A stretch of DNA of 64,000 nt from Aplysia californica (GCF_000002075.1 NW_004797538.1:692299-756298), one strand, 5' to 3'; shown: positions 21,586 to 33,235, counted from the stretch's first letter. Numbers and translations are program-made. Notes: a model not told the origin generated them from the letters alone.

Positions 21586-24418
21586 ATGACTGAGACAAAA
21601 AATTGCCAGCAGGTTCTAGCTGAGATACAAGAGCAGAGTCGGACGTTTGATGGTCCGGCCTTACTAACTCGAAGATTTGTCACTGTGACCAATGGGGCAG
21701 CCACATCTAGTCAGACAGAAACTGCCGAAGCTCCTACACTGGAGAAGGCTGAGGGAGCAGTTCGCATCATGCAGTGGAATGTCCTTGCCCAAGGTTTTTA
21801 TTTTTAAACTAAATTACATGTGTATACTAAATTCTTCCTGATGCACTAAGACAGGCAAGTGAAGAGCTGTGCTATACATGGATACACTGTTTGACTTCTT
21901 GTTCACAGATACATTTTGTGTGTGGCAGCCTAGGGACAAACCAGAATGGGATGCCTTTATCAAAATCGAGCTACTTTTAAGAAAAAAGGATCAATTGTTA
22001 GGCACTGGAAAAATAAAAAGGAAAGCAAATTAATTTTGAATATCTTTTCTTTTTAAATGCAAAAATTTTACTTATAATAGTGTCTTTGAATGAGTTGTTT
22101 TCAATAATTTTGTTTTAACAAGTCCAAAGTTTTTCCTGTACTACCAAACATTGTATTTGTGCCTTTATTGGTTGAAGCTTTTTGATTTCCTTAATAAAAG
22201 ATCATGGAAAATTAGTAGACTGTTGAAGAAATTTTAACGAAAATACACTTGGAATAAAGTTCAAGTATTGATTAATATTTGAAATCAGTTTAAGCTCAGT
22301 AGGTGTTTAGTTTAGTGCTATGTTATTTACTGATTAGCTCACAAGGCATATGTATTCAGGTACAGGTGTGTGATTGATTTTCTGACAGATTTGTTGATTG
22401 TTGTAGACGCCTTTCCTGATTTGACATTTTAAGACCAATTGAAGCAGTTAAGACTGGAAAAGTAAAATATATGTGAGACTGCATGTTGAAATCAGGCTGT
22501 CCTCAAAATAATGAAATAAAAGAAAATGGCATTTTTACCGCCAGTTGGGCAATAGTTATTGAATTTTTGTTGTTTAGCTCAACATAGTTTCTGTCTATTT
22601 AAAAACACATCTTTGGGTGGATTTCACTGAAAAACTTTGATCAGAGATACAAAAATGTAAATTTGCAGTTTCCAAGGTCTCTCAAGCTGTGGAACTTGCC
22701 AAAGTTTGGCAGCCTTTTACACACTAATTTTACCTTTGCTTGCAGTCAACCCCTACCTCCTTTAAATGCAAATAACTCGACTTTTATTCAAGATAGATGG
22801 GTAATTCTTTCACCAAAAGCAAGGCAAATCAAAAAGCTATATAAGGTTAAACCAATGACTCCATGTGTCAAAATATTTACGAGCACCTGTTTCCGCAGTG
22901 CCGTTACACATATCTCTTTGCCATAGAATGTACTGTTCACTTACATCTATTTTGCATGGTGAAAAAAAGAAAAAAGATTAAACAGAAAACAAGAAAGTTG
23001 GCTCGAACACTTTAACCCTATCCGTACACCCTGGGTCATTTTGTACCCCCGAGGTTGTATTCTTCACATTTTAGAATACTTTTAGGACAAAGATCTCTTT
23101 GAAACTTTCAGTATTTCTCAAAAAAACATTTTGACAGACTACTATGCAAAGTGTACAGATCGGATAAACGAGTAAATGTCCTCTTTGGAAAGTGGTGACA
23201 CAGTTTCCCACGTCGTATGGATATGATAGAAAGCATGACGTACGGATAGGGTTAAGCATCAAGAAGCTTTGTTGTCAGGCTTGAAGTTGGTCTGTCACCT
23301 TGAAATATAATGTAAATCGTTTGAGTGAAAAGATTTGACAGGTGGTCTGGTGTGGTTTGCTCCTTCTTTCCTATCAACAAACATCTATCGTCCTTAAATC
23401 TCTTTCCTCCTTCTTTTGTGTGTTTGTTACTCTCTTGTAACACCTCTGTTCTGTGGCATTTATATATGACTATTTTCCTAATTATGTTGTAAGTGCCATA
23501 AAATGCTGATCAATTTAATCATAGTGAATGAGAAAACTATTTCCATGAAATCAAAAATGTATATGTTTTTGTTTCCCTGCGCTAGGTTTGTGCCTGTGTA
23601 GTGACAGCTTTGTGCTGTGCCCTCCCGCCGCCCTGGATTGGAGTCGGCGGAAGAACTACGTGATGGAGGAGTTGCTTACATACGACCCTGACATCTTCTG
23701 TCTCGAGGAAGTGGATCATTTTGACTTCATCTCTCAATACCTCTCTCCGCTCGGATTCCAGGGTCTGTTCTGTCCCAAACCTGATTCCCCGTGTCTTTAC
23801 GAGGAGAACAACAGTGGCCCAGATGGCTGTGCTGTATTCTGGCGAAAATCGCACTTCTCTCTGACATCTTACGAGAATGTTGTCTTGCGAGATGACCGGG
23901 AAAAAGAAACCAACCAGGTGGCGCTGTTGTGCTGGCTTCGGGGTCTTTACGGTAGCTCCAAGGGCAAAGATATCCTGGTGGTTGCGACTCACTTAAAGTC
24001 AAAGAAAGGCTACTCAGAGCTGAGATATCAACAGGGCAAGTTTTTAGAGCGGGAGTTGATGAAGCAGGCACAGGGGAAGCCTGTTGTACTTTGTGGAGAC
24101 TTCAACGCCGAGCCGGAGGAGAAAGTAATTCAGGTGATTAAGTCCAGCAAGTTGCAGCTGATGAGCACCTACACACTGTTGTCTCCCAGCGGTGCGGAGC
24201 CCGAGTACACCACGTGGAAAGTGCGCAGCGGGAAGCACGGAGAGACGATGGAAGAGTCGTGCCACACGATAGACTACGTCTTTGTCACCAGGAACAACAG
24301 CAAGTGTGTGAAGCTCCTGCAGTTCCCTACGGGTGCGGAGCTGGGAGACGGTTTTTTGCCTTCGTTTTCCTACCCGTCGGACCACCTGTCACTGGTTGCG
24401 GACCTAGTTTTTACCTGA
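21586..24418 (+). CDS. NOCT: Nocturnin (CCR4-type EEP-family 2'-phosphatase)
   Basis: Exon 1 codes 21586-21793 (donor CAAG|GTTTTT) and exon 2 codes 23586-24418 (acceptor TGCGCTAG). The phase-1 junction rebuilds Gly70, giving 346 residues. The order of motifs is that of vertebrate nocturnin: M-Q-W-N-V-L-A-Q (N65), F-C-L-E-E-V-D-H (E111), N-N-S-G-P-D-G-C-A, A-T-H-L-K (203-207), C-G-D-F-N-A-E-P (D241, N243), Y-T-T-W-K (277-281), H-T-I-D-Y (D299) and Y-P-S-D-H-L-S-L (H336). All metal-binding and catalytic positions expected for the EEP fold are present. Vertebrate nocturnin removes the 2'-phosphate from NADP(H) and is circadian. The same activity is inferred here. An in-frame TGA (21577-21579) precedes the ATG, so any mitochondrial leader must come from a separate upstream exon. 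About 60 residues precede the catalytic core. Confidence 0.95.
22472..22910. mobile_element. TA-flanked MITE family F, copy 1
   Basis: 439 bp between TA dinucleotides (22470-22471, 22911-22912). The left end TGTGAGACTGCATGTTGAAA and right end GAGCACCTGTTTCCGCAGTG are diverged forms of the F terminal repeats. The interior shares CTCAACA, AAAAATGTAAATTT and ATTCAAGATAGATGG with copies at 32.4, 38.5 and 60.9 kb. Confidence 0.8.
23016..23251. mobile_element. TTAA-flanked (piggyBac-type) MITE family P1, copy 2
   Basis: 236 bp with perfect TTAA on both sides (23012-23015, 23252-23255). The ends CCCTATCCGTAC and GTACGGATAGGG are perfect 12-bp inverted repeats. Inverted relative to the copy at 20.1 kb. 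Confidence 0.88.
23341..23512 (+). mobile_element. SINE-like family B, copy in nocturnin intron
   Basis: Family B order: head GTGGTCTGGTGTGGTTTGCT, body CCTATCAACAAACATCTATC and TGTTACTCTCTTGTAACACC, then the 3' end TTGTAAGTGCCATAAAA. Same orientation as nocturnin. Confidence 0.75.
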
Positions 24419-25392
24419 ATACCGACCTTGACCTTGTAGTCACTGTGTCTGACTTGTTGTAAAGAGGACGGAGAATATGTTGTTCTAGGAAAATGAAAGC
24501 CTAAAAAGGAGAAGGTCGTGTTTTCACTGATTTAAGCCAAAATTTTGTATTTTGGGAAGAAAGATTGAGAAGTAATGGTCCTTGGAATTAATACGTGAAA
24601 TCAAGAAGTTAGATCTTGTAGCAGTGATGCCAAACGTTTACCTGCCTGTTGGAAGACAAGTGGAGGAGTTATGTTGATAGAGAAAGGCCAAAACTTAAGG
24701 GACTTGTGGTGCTAAGGTTGTCTCTGAAATGCAGGGAAACTCAGGCACTGGTACTTGTGTAGCAAATCGTCATTGCATTTCACTATTCACACATGGAGCT
24801 TTCAGATTCTTTCGATAAAATGTGAAAAAAAAAAATCTTTTTTGTTAGTTAGTCTGATTTTAGCCTCTTGATTTTTACAAATTATTTTTAAGTTGTCATG
24901 AATTATTGATGCAAATGAAAATGTGAGAGCTGATTTGTAAGATTCTCCTTAGGTCAAATACCTTAGACCTGAGTTTTCAAATTTTGTTCCTTATGTGGAT
25001 AGTGAGCTGCAATGACAAAATGTTTGTCTGTATCCGTAAGGCCAGTACTGAATTCTTGAGCCATAAATGTAGCTTCACAGCTGTTGACTGTTTTGACTTG
25101 ATCTGAACTTTGGTCAACAGTGTTTGAGGCACCTTACATCTCTGTATTGTTGAACTTTTGTCATTGTGATATATGGAAAGGACAAACTTCCTACGGTTGG
25201 TCTGTTTTGTTTTTATGTAAATATTTGCGGTAAAAGTCGCAAACCCTGTCAGTCTGAAATTAGGTGAAGTTTTATTTTTGTCTGAAAAAATTACTAGAAA
25301 ATCCTCTTGCATCATGTCTTAGTATTGTGATGTGAGTTTATGGAATGGAAAGTATGCAGTATGTTGCTGTTACGAAACATATATTGGTCTGG

Positions 25393-25561
25393 CAGTGGAG
25401 TCCACTTATCCGAAAACAGCAGTAAACCGAAAGAAAATAAATTTCTCCAATTTTTTTTTCCATCTGTATATATATATATTTCAGCAATCTCCCTAAACTA
25501 AAAACCCGGCTAAGCCAAACAAAATCCGGCGGTCTGGCAGATTTCGGTTTTAGTGGACTGC
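25393..25561. mobile_element. MITE family H, copy 2
   Basis: Ends CAGTGGAGTCCACTTATCCG and GGTTTTAGTGGACTGCTCTG are imperfect inverted repeats. The interior ACCCGGCTAAGCCAAACAAA matches copies at 7.1 and 38.1 kb. Confidence 0.65.
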
Positions 25562-25902
25562 TCTGTATCTGTTTTCTAACATTCTTACACTTGCTCCCTG
25601 TTTCCCTTGAAATCAGTAGTTTTGGACTTGCGCAGTTTGTCACTTCGGCTGCTGCTATTTGAAGTTTTGTAAAGAGGCAAATTATTTACCTCATTTCACT
25701 ATTAAAATGAGTGCAAGGATGAGATTATAAATACAGAAATATGGATTGTTTTATAGTTTTGGCTGGAATTAACCGCTCATTCTGAGAGTCGTACAATCAA
25801 AGACCTTATATTAAGTTATATATTAATATTAGGTAAGTTCCATTAGTATTTTAGGATATGTAGTATAACACGAATAGCTTGAATTCGTGGGGACCGGCCT
25901 TC

Positions 25903-25967
25903 GATAGTTCGAGGGATCAGTAGTTTGAGGGATCTGTAGTTCGAGGGATCCGTAGTTCGAGGGAAAC
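25903..25967. repeat. 16-bp tandem repeat
   Basis: About four copies of a GATCNGTAGTTCGAGG-like unit. Confidence 0.85.
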
Positions 25968-26879
25968 GTGAACAGTGTTGTGGCATCGGCTGTGTGAGAG
26001 AATCAAGGGAGGCAACAAAGAATGCTACCTTAGGGGCAAAAACAATAGATTGTGTGATGCACAACCCTTCCTTTCACCTGCTCCCCACAAGCCTAGCTAG
26101 GCCTAGGGCTTAGGCACGCTGGGCACGCCTGTCGAACTACGCGCTAAAGATAGCACAGCTAGCTGCTTCTGTGGAGGGGGTAAAGGAGGTATTTTACTGA
26201 TCTTGCCATTTTCCGTAAAAAAAAAAGTTATTGTTATTATTTTGTCTCAAGTAGGCTACACCTCAAAGGACATTGACTGTAGACCTGTAATGCGGCGTAA
26301 TTAGTTTGAGTATACTGTGTTTGTGTTCAAGCTTCACATGATTTTCTTACAAAGATAAAAAAGAAGAGAAAACGGGACTTCAGGCACAGTTCGTCGGATA
26401 TAATGTGATTTCGATTCTTCTGTGTTTGACCTATCTGTGTTATAATGTATACTGAAGGTGGTGGAAAAAAACCCAACCTGACTGTTCAACGAAAACACTG
26501 TACTGCTAGAAAGTTGAATTGATGCTGTTTTAATTAATTTTCTAGTAATGCAAACTAAATTTCGAGTTCTTACAAATTTTTTAAATGGCTTAACTGATTT
26601 CCCAGCTGCGTCTTTTAGTTTTAAAAAAGAAAGTTGTTATTGCAAAGCTGAGAAGACAGGCACATAATTATTGTGTAAGAAGTGGGAAGTCGTTTGTTTG
26701 GGATGGTGGTGTTGTTGCTTTGGAGGTGCGTCTATTTATTTTTTACAGATGTTATCTTTATTTATTGTTATTTATTAGCACAAAGATTAATGAATGGCAT
26801 AGTGAAGTGGTCTGTCTGTGAAGCAGGAAAATTCCTTTTCTGTCTCATGTGGAGCCATTCAAAATGAAGACAGTCATAC

Positions 26880-26885
26880 AATAAA
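26880..26885 (+). terminator. Candidate polyadenylation signal (AATAAA)
   Basis: AATAAA 2.46 kb after the nocturnin stop, with T-rich DNA downstream. It is outside any recognised transposon, unlike the AATAAA at 25436-25441, which lies in a MITE. Usage is unproven. Confidence 0.35.
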
Positions 26886-28149
26886 TCCATTTTTTAAGAG
26901 CGCTAAATCAAACTGACAACTCTCTATCATGCTTTACTTTTTCTTGGTTGCTGAATTTAAAATCGTTCTCACACACCGACTGGTGTTCGGTGGCCACTTT
27001 GGTATGGTTTCTTCTGCTTTCAGCTATTACAGTTTCCATTTTCCTCATCTGTGCATTGCGACATCTGGTCTTTGTTGAGAATTACCGTAAAACGCAACTC
27101 GATGAAAATGTAATTCTAAAAAATTCAAATATCGTTTAACAAAATACAGCACCATGTTGACGCTTTTCGAAAAGGGCTCACCAAACCCTGAAATTTCAGT
27201 AGCAGTAACTCTTTCTCTGGGGACTGCTCTTGTGGTGGTGATTGGGGAACAGACCGTCGCCTCAGAATTATAATTCTGTCCAAAGTGTACTTAACTAAAG
27301 CGGCACTTTGGAAAAAATAGTTCTGAGGCGATGAGATGGTTTTTTTTTTTCAATGCAAAAAGTAACGACTAATGTTGGCTTATACCTTATACCTTCTTTA
27401 TCGTCTCCATTAATTTTCTAATGCTCTCTTTGTAGTGTCTTCTGAAATCTGTTTATGTTCATGATTTGAAACTTGTTGTGTTGGAAGATTACAAAAAACC
27501 TTTTTGATGCATTATACTCTTTTGTTTTGCGAATGGATGTTTTTTTTAAAAGGAATTTTTTGTTTTCAGAAACATTGACACACTTTTATGTAGTTATTCT
27601 TTTAGTTTAACAATGCCTGTTTTATGTATTCATTTTTACTGTAGCTCTGTTTGATATCAGTCATCTGGAGTTGAGGTCTGTGGTAAAGTGGTTCTTCTTT
27701 TCTGTAGGCCTATATTTTAAAAAAAGTGTTGTAACATGAGCAAAGTTAGTGAGGGGTGGTATGGGATGGCTATGACTAAATTATAAAGATCTATACCATA
27801 ACTTATGGCCTGTAGGTATAATCTTGTACATGCACTCTTCATAAGTTCAGGGTGATTTGTCTGTCCTGAAATTGTAAAAACAGCTACAGTGGCTCTGGTA
27901 TGAAATGGACAACTCACCTGCTTCTGGGCCTGCCAAAAACACTTGCGGCTGTCAAACACACGGCTGACAAACTCACAGCTACCACTTGCCATTTGTTCTC
28001 TTTTTTTGTGTTTTTTTTTTGCTGACTGAACTTTTCTGTGATGTTAGTTTTGAGACTGTGTGACCCTCGACCTTTACAGTTTCCTTCTCTTTCCTTATAG
28101 TTTTTGCACTTTTTTGATGTACATGTGTAAAAATATGTATGTATTTTGG

Positions 28150-28605
28150 GTAGTTCGGACGTGTTTTGCTCCTTTCTTCCTATCTGAACCATCTAAAAGT
28201 GTTGAGAGGGTGCGGTGGCAGAGCGGTTAGTGCGTTCGTCTCCGAAGCGGAAATTCCGGGTTTGAGCCTCGGTTTGGACACAGATTTTTTTTGCCCCCTC
28301 CTGCCCACCCAGCAGTAATGGGTACCTGCCTTCGAGTTGGGGAAGTAAAGCGGCGTGGAAAGGAACTGGCCACCCTACCACAATATGCCGAAGGCCCAGG
28401 AGGTTGTCTCACTAACAAGGCAATCCCCAGTGTCCGGATCGGATGTGGGAACAGCTTTACTTTAGCCATCTAACATCTCTGTCTTTATCTCTCCTCCTTT
28501 TCTTTCTTTGTATGTTACTCTGTCTCTCGTAACATCTCTAATCTTCTGTACTTACATGACCTGTCCTATTTGTGTTGCAAATGCCAGAAAGCTCTTACCA
28601 AACTA
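28150..28605 (+). mobile_element. SINE-like family B copy split by a second SINE
   Basis: The left part is 28150-28196 and the right part 28466-28605. The right part runs through CTCTCGTAACATCTCTAATC to the 3' end TTGCAAATGCC. A tRNA-derived SINE sits between them, flanked by CCATCTAA on both sides. Confidence 0.75.
28197..28465 (+). mobile_element. tRNA-derived SINE with conserved core (Nin-like), nested
   Basis: The head GTGCGGTGGCAGAGCGGTTA has a box A, and GGGTTTGAGCC is box B-like. The core GGGTACCTGCCTTCGAG through GTGGAAAGGAACTGGCCACC resembles the deeply conserved SINE core domains reported from molluscs and other animals (Nin-DC type; assignment from memory). An 8-bp target duplication CCATCTAA lies at 28189-28196 and 28466-28473. 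The tRNA-like head is not a functional tRNA gene, because no acceptor stem closes. Confidence 0.78.
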
Positions 28606-28806
28606 GTATTGCCTTATCGGTTGTAAATTATGGTCCCTGATTGTTTTTATATATATATATATATATCAGTGCTAGTCTCATGCAAAAATATTTTGTTGTC
28701 TAAAAAGTTTTTGTGCTGTTTGTGTTGCTGTTTACCTTGTTGATGGAGCTTTTGTCTGTGACTCTGACCAAGCTAACATTGTGTAATTATAAGAAAAGAT
28801 AAGATA

Positions 28807-28842
28807 AAATAAGATACACCTTTATTGTCCAGATCCTGGCAC
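28807..28842 (-). mobile_element. Probable LINE 3' tail fragment
   Basis: On the minus strand GGACAATAAAGGTGTATC is followed by TTATTTTATCTTATC-type repeats, the layout of many invertebrate LINE 3' ends (AATAAA-like word then short tandem repeat). Only about 40 bp, so weak. Confidence 0.35.
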
Positions 28843-28864
28843 ATTGGTTTGATGTTTCAGCACA

Positions 28865-28887
28865 TACACACATACATACACACACAG

Positions 28888-28969
<82 letters not shown>

Positions 28970-29140
28970 ACACGTGCGCACACACACACACACACACTCT
29001 CACACGCACACACAAGCGCACAAACACACACACACACCCTCTCACACGCACACACACACACACAAACATGCTCTCACACGCACACACACACAAACATGCA
29101 CACGCACACACACATGCATACGCATGCACATGTGCACACC

Positions 29141-29173
<33 letters not shown>
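28865..29173. repeat. Long (CA)n microsatellite
   Basis: About 310 bp of mostly CA units with interspersed CT, GC and AT steps. All frames across it are open and none is a gene. Confidence 0.97.
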
Positions 29174-29176
<3 letters not shown>

Positions 29177-29360
29177 TCCCTTACACGTGATCCTTTCTTC
29201 CACACACATCTGTTCACACAAACATAATTATAACATATTAGTTTGCTTGCAGTCACAAATAGGCTCACAGTCACTTGAATAATATAAATGGATAGTAATA
29301 TAAACAATAATAATGTTAATATTTTTATTGTTTTATTACTTTTCATTTATATTCTATGTA

Positions 29361-30180
29361 CAGTTGAACCTGCCTTAATGGAACTTCTAAGACGGAAACC
29401 TTTCATAATGTAATCTCTCCCCTCCCTTGTTGATTAAATTCCTCTATCATTACTTTCTGTAAAATGGAAACTTGCTTGATCTGGGAACGGAAAGAGAAAT
29501 TCTTTTCCTTCGAAGAGTATTTACCTGTCTAAGTCTAAGACGGAAAATGCTTCACCTGCTCAGCTGTGATTTGAAACAAAACACCCAAGTTTAGTCCCAT
29601 TGGCTCTAACTTTTACGCTGTGCCGCCAGGGGAGGAAGGGAGGTAGGGGTTCGGATTTGGGGGTAGATCAGTGCAATTTGTCAGGGTGGTGTGAGTGGGA
29701 AATCTCACCAGCGCCTGTGAAAGTGCCTGGGTGGCGCTCCAGCCTGGAAACTTTCTTGGGTAGCTAGTACATGTAGTGTGAACTCGAAGCATTGTTACAT
29801 GCACGGGAGGGGTAGCGTTGGTTGATTTTGTGCCTAGTTATTACACCAATGGGTGGGGCAAAGGGTGGACGCTAAAGGAGACGTTCAATCATTTGTTTTG
29901 AATTGGTCAAACAGTGGTCCATTGAGATGCAAGCACTCAAGATGGTGGCAGTTAATAATTAGTAAGACTGAGGTATGCCTTTACAGAGAGGCTAGGATAG
30001 CATTTGGGAGGTGTTAAGTTTGACCACTGCTTCCTGACCAAAGAAGCGACCCTTGATACCACAGGCTGGGCCCCTGAAACCCCCCTCCCTCTCCCTCTAA
30101 ATTCCCCTGTCCAAGACGGAAAATGTCTGAGAGAATTTTTTCTGGCTCCCTTTCGCTTCTGTCACAGACAGGTTTGACTG
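29361..30180. mobile_element. pogo-like non-autonomous DNA element
   Basis: 820 bp between TA dinucleotides (29359-29360, 30181-30182). The left end CAGTTGAACCTGCC and right end CAGGTTTGACTG are inverted repeats. Inside, AGACGGAAA words recur in the same direction at both sides. No transposase seen. Confidence 0.65.
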
Positions 30181-30387
30181 TACTTTGAAATTAGGGCTTG
30201 AAGATTAATGTTTTTGAAAAATGTTTTCATATTAATATGACATGTAGGGCCTACTACCGTTTCCTATCTTCAGGTTTATTCTGGGCAGAAAACTACATAA
30301 TATTGTGAAATTCTACTTATTTTTCCAGCATTAGTGTCTTTTAAAAAATGTTTTGAATGATATTGGGTAATGTGATGAAGATGAGGT

Positions 30388-30557
30388 GGGTGGTTGGCGG
30401 GTGCTCTGGTGAGGTTTGTTCCTTTTTTCCTGTCAGATATGCCATCCTTATCTTTTTGGTGTTTGTTACTCTCTTGTAACACCTCTAATCTTCGGCACTT
30501 GTATTACCTTATTGTGTTGCAAGTGCTGTAAAACTCTTACTAAAACTAAAACAAAAA
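30388..30557 (+). mobile_element. SINE-like family B, well preserved
   Basis: Head GGTGGTTGGCGGGTGCTCTG, body GTTACTCTCTTGTAACACCT, then the 3' hairpin GGCACTTG...CAAGTGCT and an (ACTAAAA)-type tail. Confidence 0.8.
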
Positions 30558-31118
30558 GACGAAGATGGGATTGGAGTGTTTAAAAAAAGTTCTTGACTTT
30601 ATTCTGAACTAGGCTCCTGCAAGCTGTGTAGAGCATTGATGTGGTTTTATCAAGGGAAATATGAAAAAAAGTGAATGTATGGCTTTTCAACCGATTTTTA
30701 TTTGTGTGTGTGCATCTTTGAGAGAAATGGTTTGTATTTTTGGAAGCAGCAGAAAGGAAGGAAGAAGTTAAAAAAAATTAAAATCAGGACTAATAACCAG
30801 TGTTTTAGTTTGACAGATATTTTGAGAACTTTCATTTTAAGACAGTGTTTTTATGTGGGATTTTAGATTTTAGATTTTAGATTGTGTAACTAGAAGGGCC
30901 TTTTTGTAAGATTTGTTTCTTTTGAAGAATTCCCTTAGATGTATTTTTGTTTGAGCTCGTTAGTCTGTGACATGATCATGACCAGTCAAAGATTTTGTGC
31001 GTCCTCTAATTTTTTTTGCTTTTTCAGATAATTATGAACCGGCCAGTTTCTTTTTTTTGTCTTTTTTTCTAATCTGCATTTGCTTGTTATGGTGGTGACA
31101 CAAAAATACTGCAGGCTG

Positions 31119-31262
31119 CAGGTGATTGGAAGGGGCCACTGGTAGGTCCGACTTCTTTACTTTCCCTCTGTTGATTCTGTCTGTCTGTCTTACTTTTTCC
31201 CAGTTCCAAATGACCATTATTGTGTCGATGTACCTCTCTTTTCTCAAACAAACAAACTAACA
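31119..31262 (+). mobile_element. SINE-like family A, copy
   Basis: Head GGTGATTGGAAGGGGCCACT, middle GACTTCTTTACTTTCCCTCT and a TCTGTCTGTC tract, then the hairpin region ATGACCATTATTGTGTCGAT and a (CAAA)n tail. Confidence 0.75.
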
Positions 31263-31296
31263 ATGCAAAAATCTCTATGCTTGAAAGAGAAATATG

Positions 31297-31393
31297 TGGG
31301 TAGGCCTAGTTGGAAAGCACCTCTGGTGGGTCCTGTTTCATTAGGATCGGATTTGTCTCACTCTCTCTCTCTCTGTCTCGCTCTCTCTCTCTC

Positions 31394-31447
<54 letters not shown>

Positions 31448-31537
31448 CTCTCTCTCCCTTCCTCCCTCCCTCCCTCCCCACATGACCATATGGACGAGCC
31501 TCTCTGACTCTGACCCACACAAACAAACAAACAAACA
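31297..31537 (+). mobile_element. SINE-like family A copy expanded by (CT)n
   Basis: Head GTTGGAAAGCACCTCTGGTG, then (CT)n at 31360-31456 in place of the usual (TGTC) tract, then CACATGACCATATGGACGAG and a (CAAA)n tail. Confidence 0.6.
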
Positions 31538-32432
31538 GATCTATTTGCTGGCGCTGGTGACAGTCTGATGGTAGCTGCTTTCCAAATACTGTCATAATGT
31601 TCTGGTTTTTCCATTTTTACGTTTAGTTTACTTAGTAATGTTATGAATAATAATAATAATATTAATAATGATAATGATAACAATCATGATAAACTGCATT
31701 TGTGTGATGCATATTCATGCCCCTATAGCATGCTCTCTATATGTGCTTTACAATTGACACCCTGTATTCTTACCCAAGGAGATTACAGAGAACTCAGAAA
31801 TATTCTCAGCTTCCTTATAAAGCATACAGTGCAAGCAGCCGATTAAGCTCTCAGACACTGTCAAACTGACAAGATTTTTCTCATAGAAAAACATAAGTTC
31901 CTTGGATTTAATCATAATGTCTGCCAAGTAACTTTGGTGGTGACTACAAGCGCCTATGTATTTTTTTTTCTTCTGCACCTTTTATTGTAGTAGCATCCTA
32001 TCTGTTTGCAAAAAAATAAGCCTCTCCCAATAATCTTACATATATTTTATTTTAGAAGTTATAAGTTTTTAAAATTATGTAGAAGAACTTCTGCTACAGG
32101 TACTATCTGGTCAAAATCTGTTCCCCACCAGTTGTGTCTGTTCTGTGGTTCAGAGAATGTCACAGCCAGCTTTGTGTAGTCAGAGTCTGACTCTAAATCA
32201 CGCGTATCCACCAAATTAGGTCAACGACGTTTTTTTGGAAAAAAAACCCAACCAACCAAACTGTCTTTCCTATTATCTTCCGGAATTACTTAAAATTCTG
32301 TGCAATGTTTTTTATACGTGTTATGCTATCACCATTTGTAATAAATATCGGTTGCAAGTATCATAATATCAGACAAAACAAGTGTTTGACGTAATTTTGC
32401 GGATACACGATTAGAATCTGACACCGATGATA

Positions 32433-33235
32433 TGTGAGGCAGCGTGGTGGAATCAGGCTCTCGTCAAAATAATCAAAGTGAAGAAACTGGCATTTTTCCA
32501 CAGGTTTGTGAATTTTTATCAAATTTTTGTTTTTTGGCTCAACACCTTTCATGCCCATTTAAAAAACTCATTTCTGTTTGGATTTTTCTGAAAAACGTGG
32601 ATTAAAGACCCAAAAAATGTAAATTTTCAGTTACCTCGGACTCTTATACTAAGGAAAGAACTAATCTTTGGCGGCCATTTTCTCACTAATTTCACCTCTG
32701 AAAACAGGTGACCCCCACCTCCTTCATTCGCAGATATCTCGACTTGTATTCAAGATAAATGGATATTTTTTCCACCCAAATAAAGACAAATGAACAAGCT
32801 TTTAGTTAATAAAAATAACTCTACATGCCCAAAAAGTGGAGTTATTGGTATCATCTGAAAGCTTGTTCATTTGCCTTGCTTGCAATGAAAAAAGTATCTA
32901 TCTAGCTTGAATAGAAGTCAAGATATATTTGCGATTGAGAAGGTGGGGTAGCCTGGTTTCAGTCGTTCAATCAAAGAGAAAATGGCCACCAAATTATGGT
33001 AACTACTACAATAGCTTAAGAGTCCTTCAAAACTGAAAATTACATATTTTGTGCCTTCATACAAGGTTTTTCAGTAAAATTCACATGGAAATGTGTTTTC
33101 ATTTTTCCTAGGAACAGAAATGGTGTTTGGCCAAAAAACAACATTTTGATAAAAATTGCGTAACTGATGGAAAAATGCCTTTTTGTTCCATTTCATTATT
33201 TTGACGAGCGCCTGATTTCATCACGATGCCTCACA
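32433..33235. mobile_element. MITE family F, full-length palindrome
   Basis: 803 bp between TA dinucleotides (32431-32432, 33236-33237). The left end TGTGAGGCAGCGTGGTGGAA is mirrored by the right end TCATCACGATGCCTCACA, and the two ~395-bp arms are reverse complements along most of their length. The turn is at about 32822-32838, between AATAACTC and GAGTTATT. Other copies of the family are ~440 bp and not palindromic, so this one is an inverted dimer. A transcript would fold into a long hairpin. Confidence 0.88.

Larger units (their letters stand above)
21794..23585 (+). other. Nocturnin intron with three mobile elements
   Basis: A 1792-bp GT-AG phase-1 intron. In order it carries a TA-flanked MITE (22472-22910), a TTAA-flanked MITE (23016-23251) and a family B SINE-like copy (23341-23512). 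The rest is AT-rich with no visible exon. Confidence 0.85.
24419..27700 (+). other. Nocturnin downstream region, probable 3' UTR and beyond
   Basis: T/G-rich on the plus strand. It holds a family H MITE (25393-25561), a 16-bp tandem repeat (25903-25967) and an imperfect hairpin (27262-27333). An AATAAA at 26880-26885 is a candidate 3' end. No coding exon is visible. Confidence 0.45.

Noticed and set aside
28822-29190. Long open frames across the (CA)n tract
   Set aside because: Any frame over CA/TG repeats stays open. The products are only Thr/His or Cys/Val repeats.
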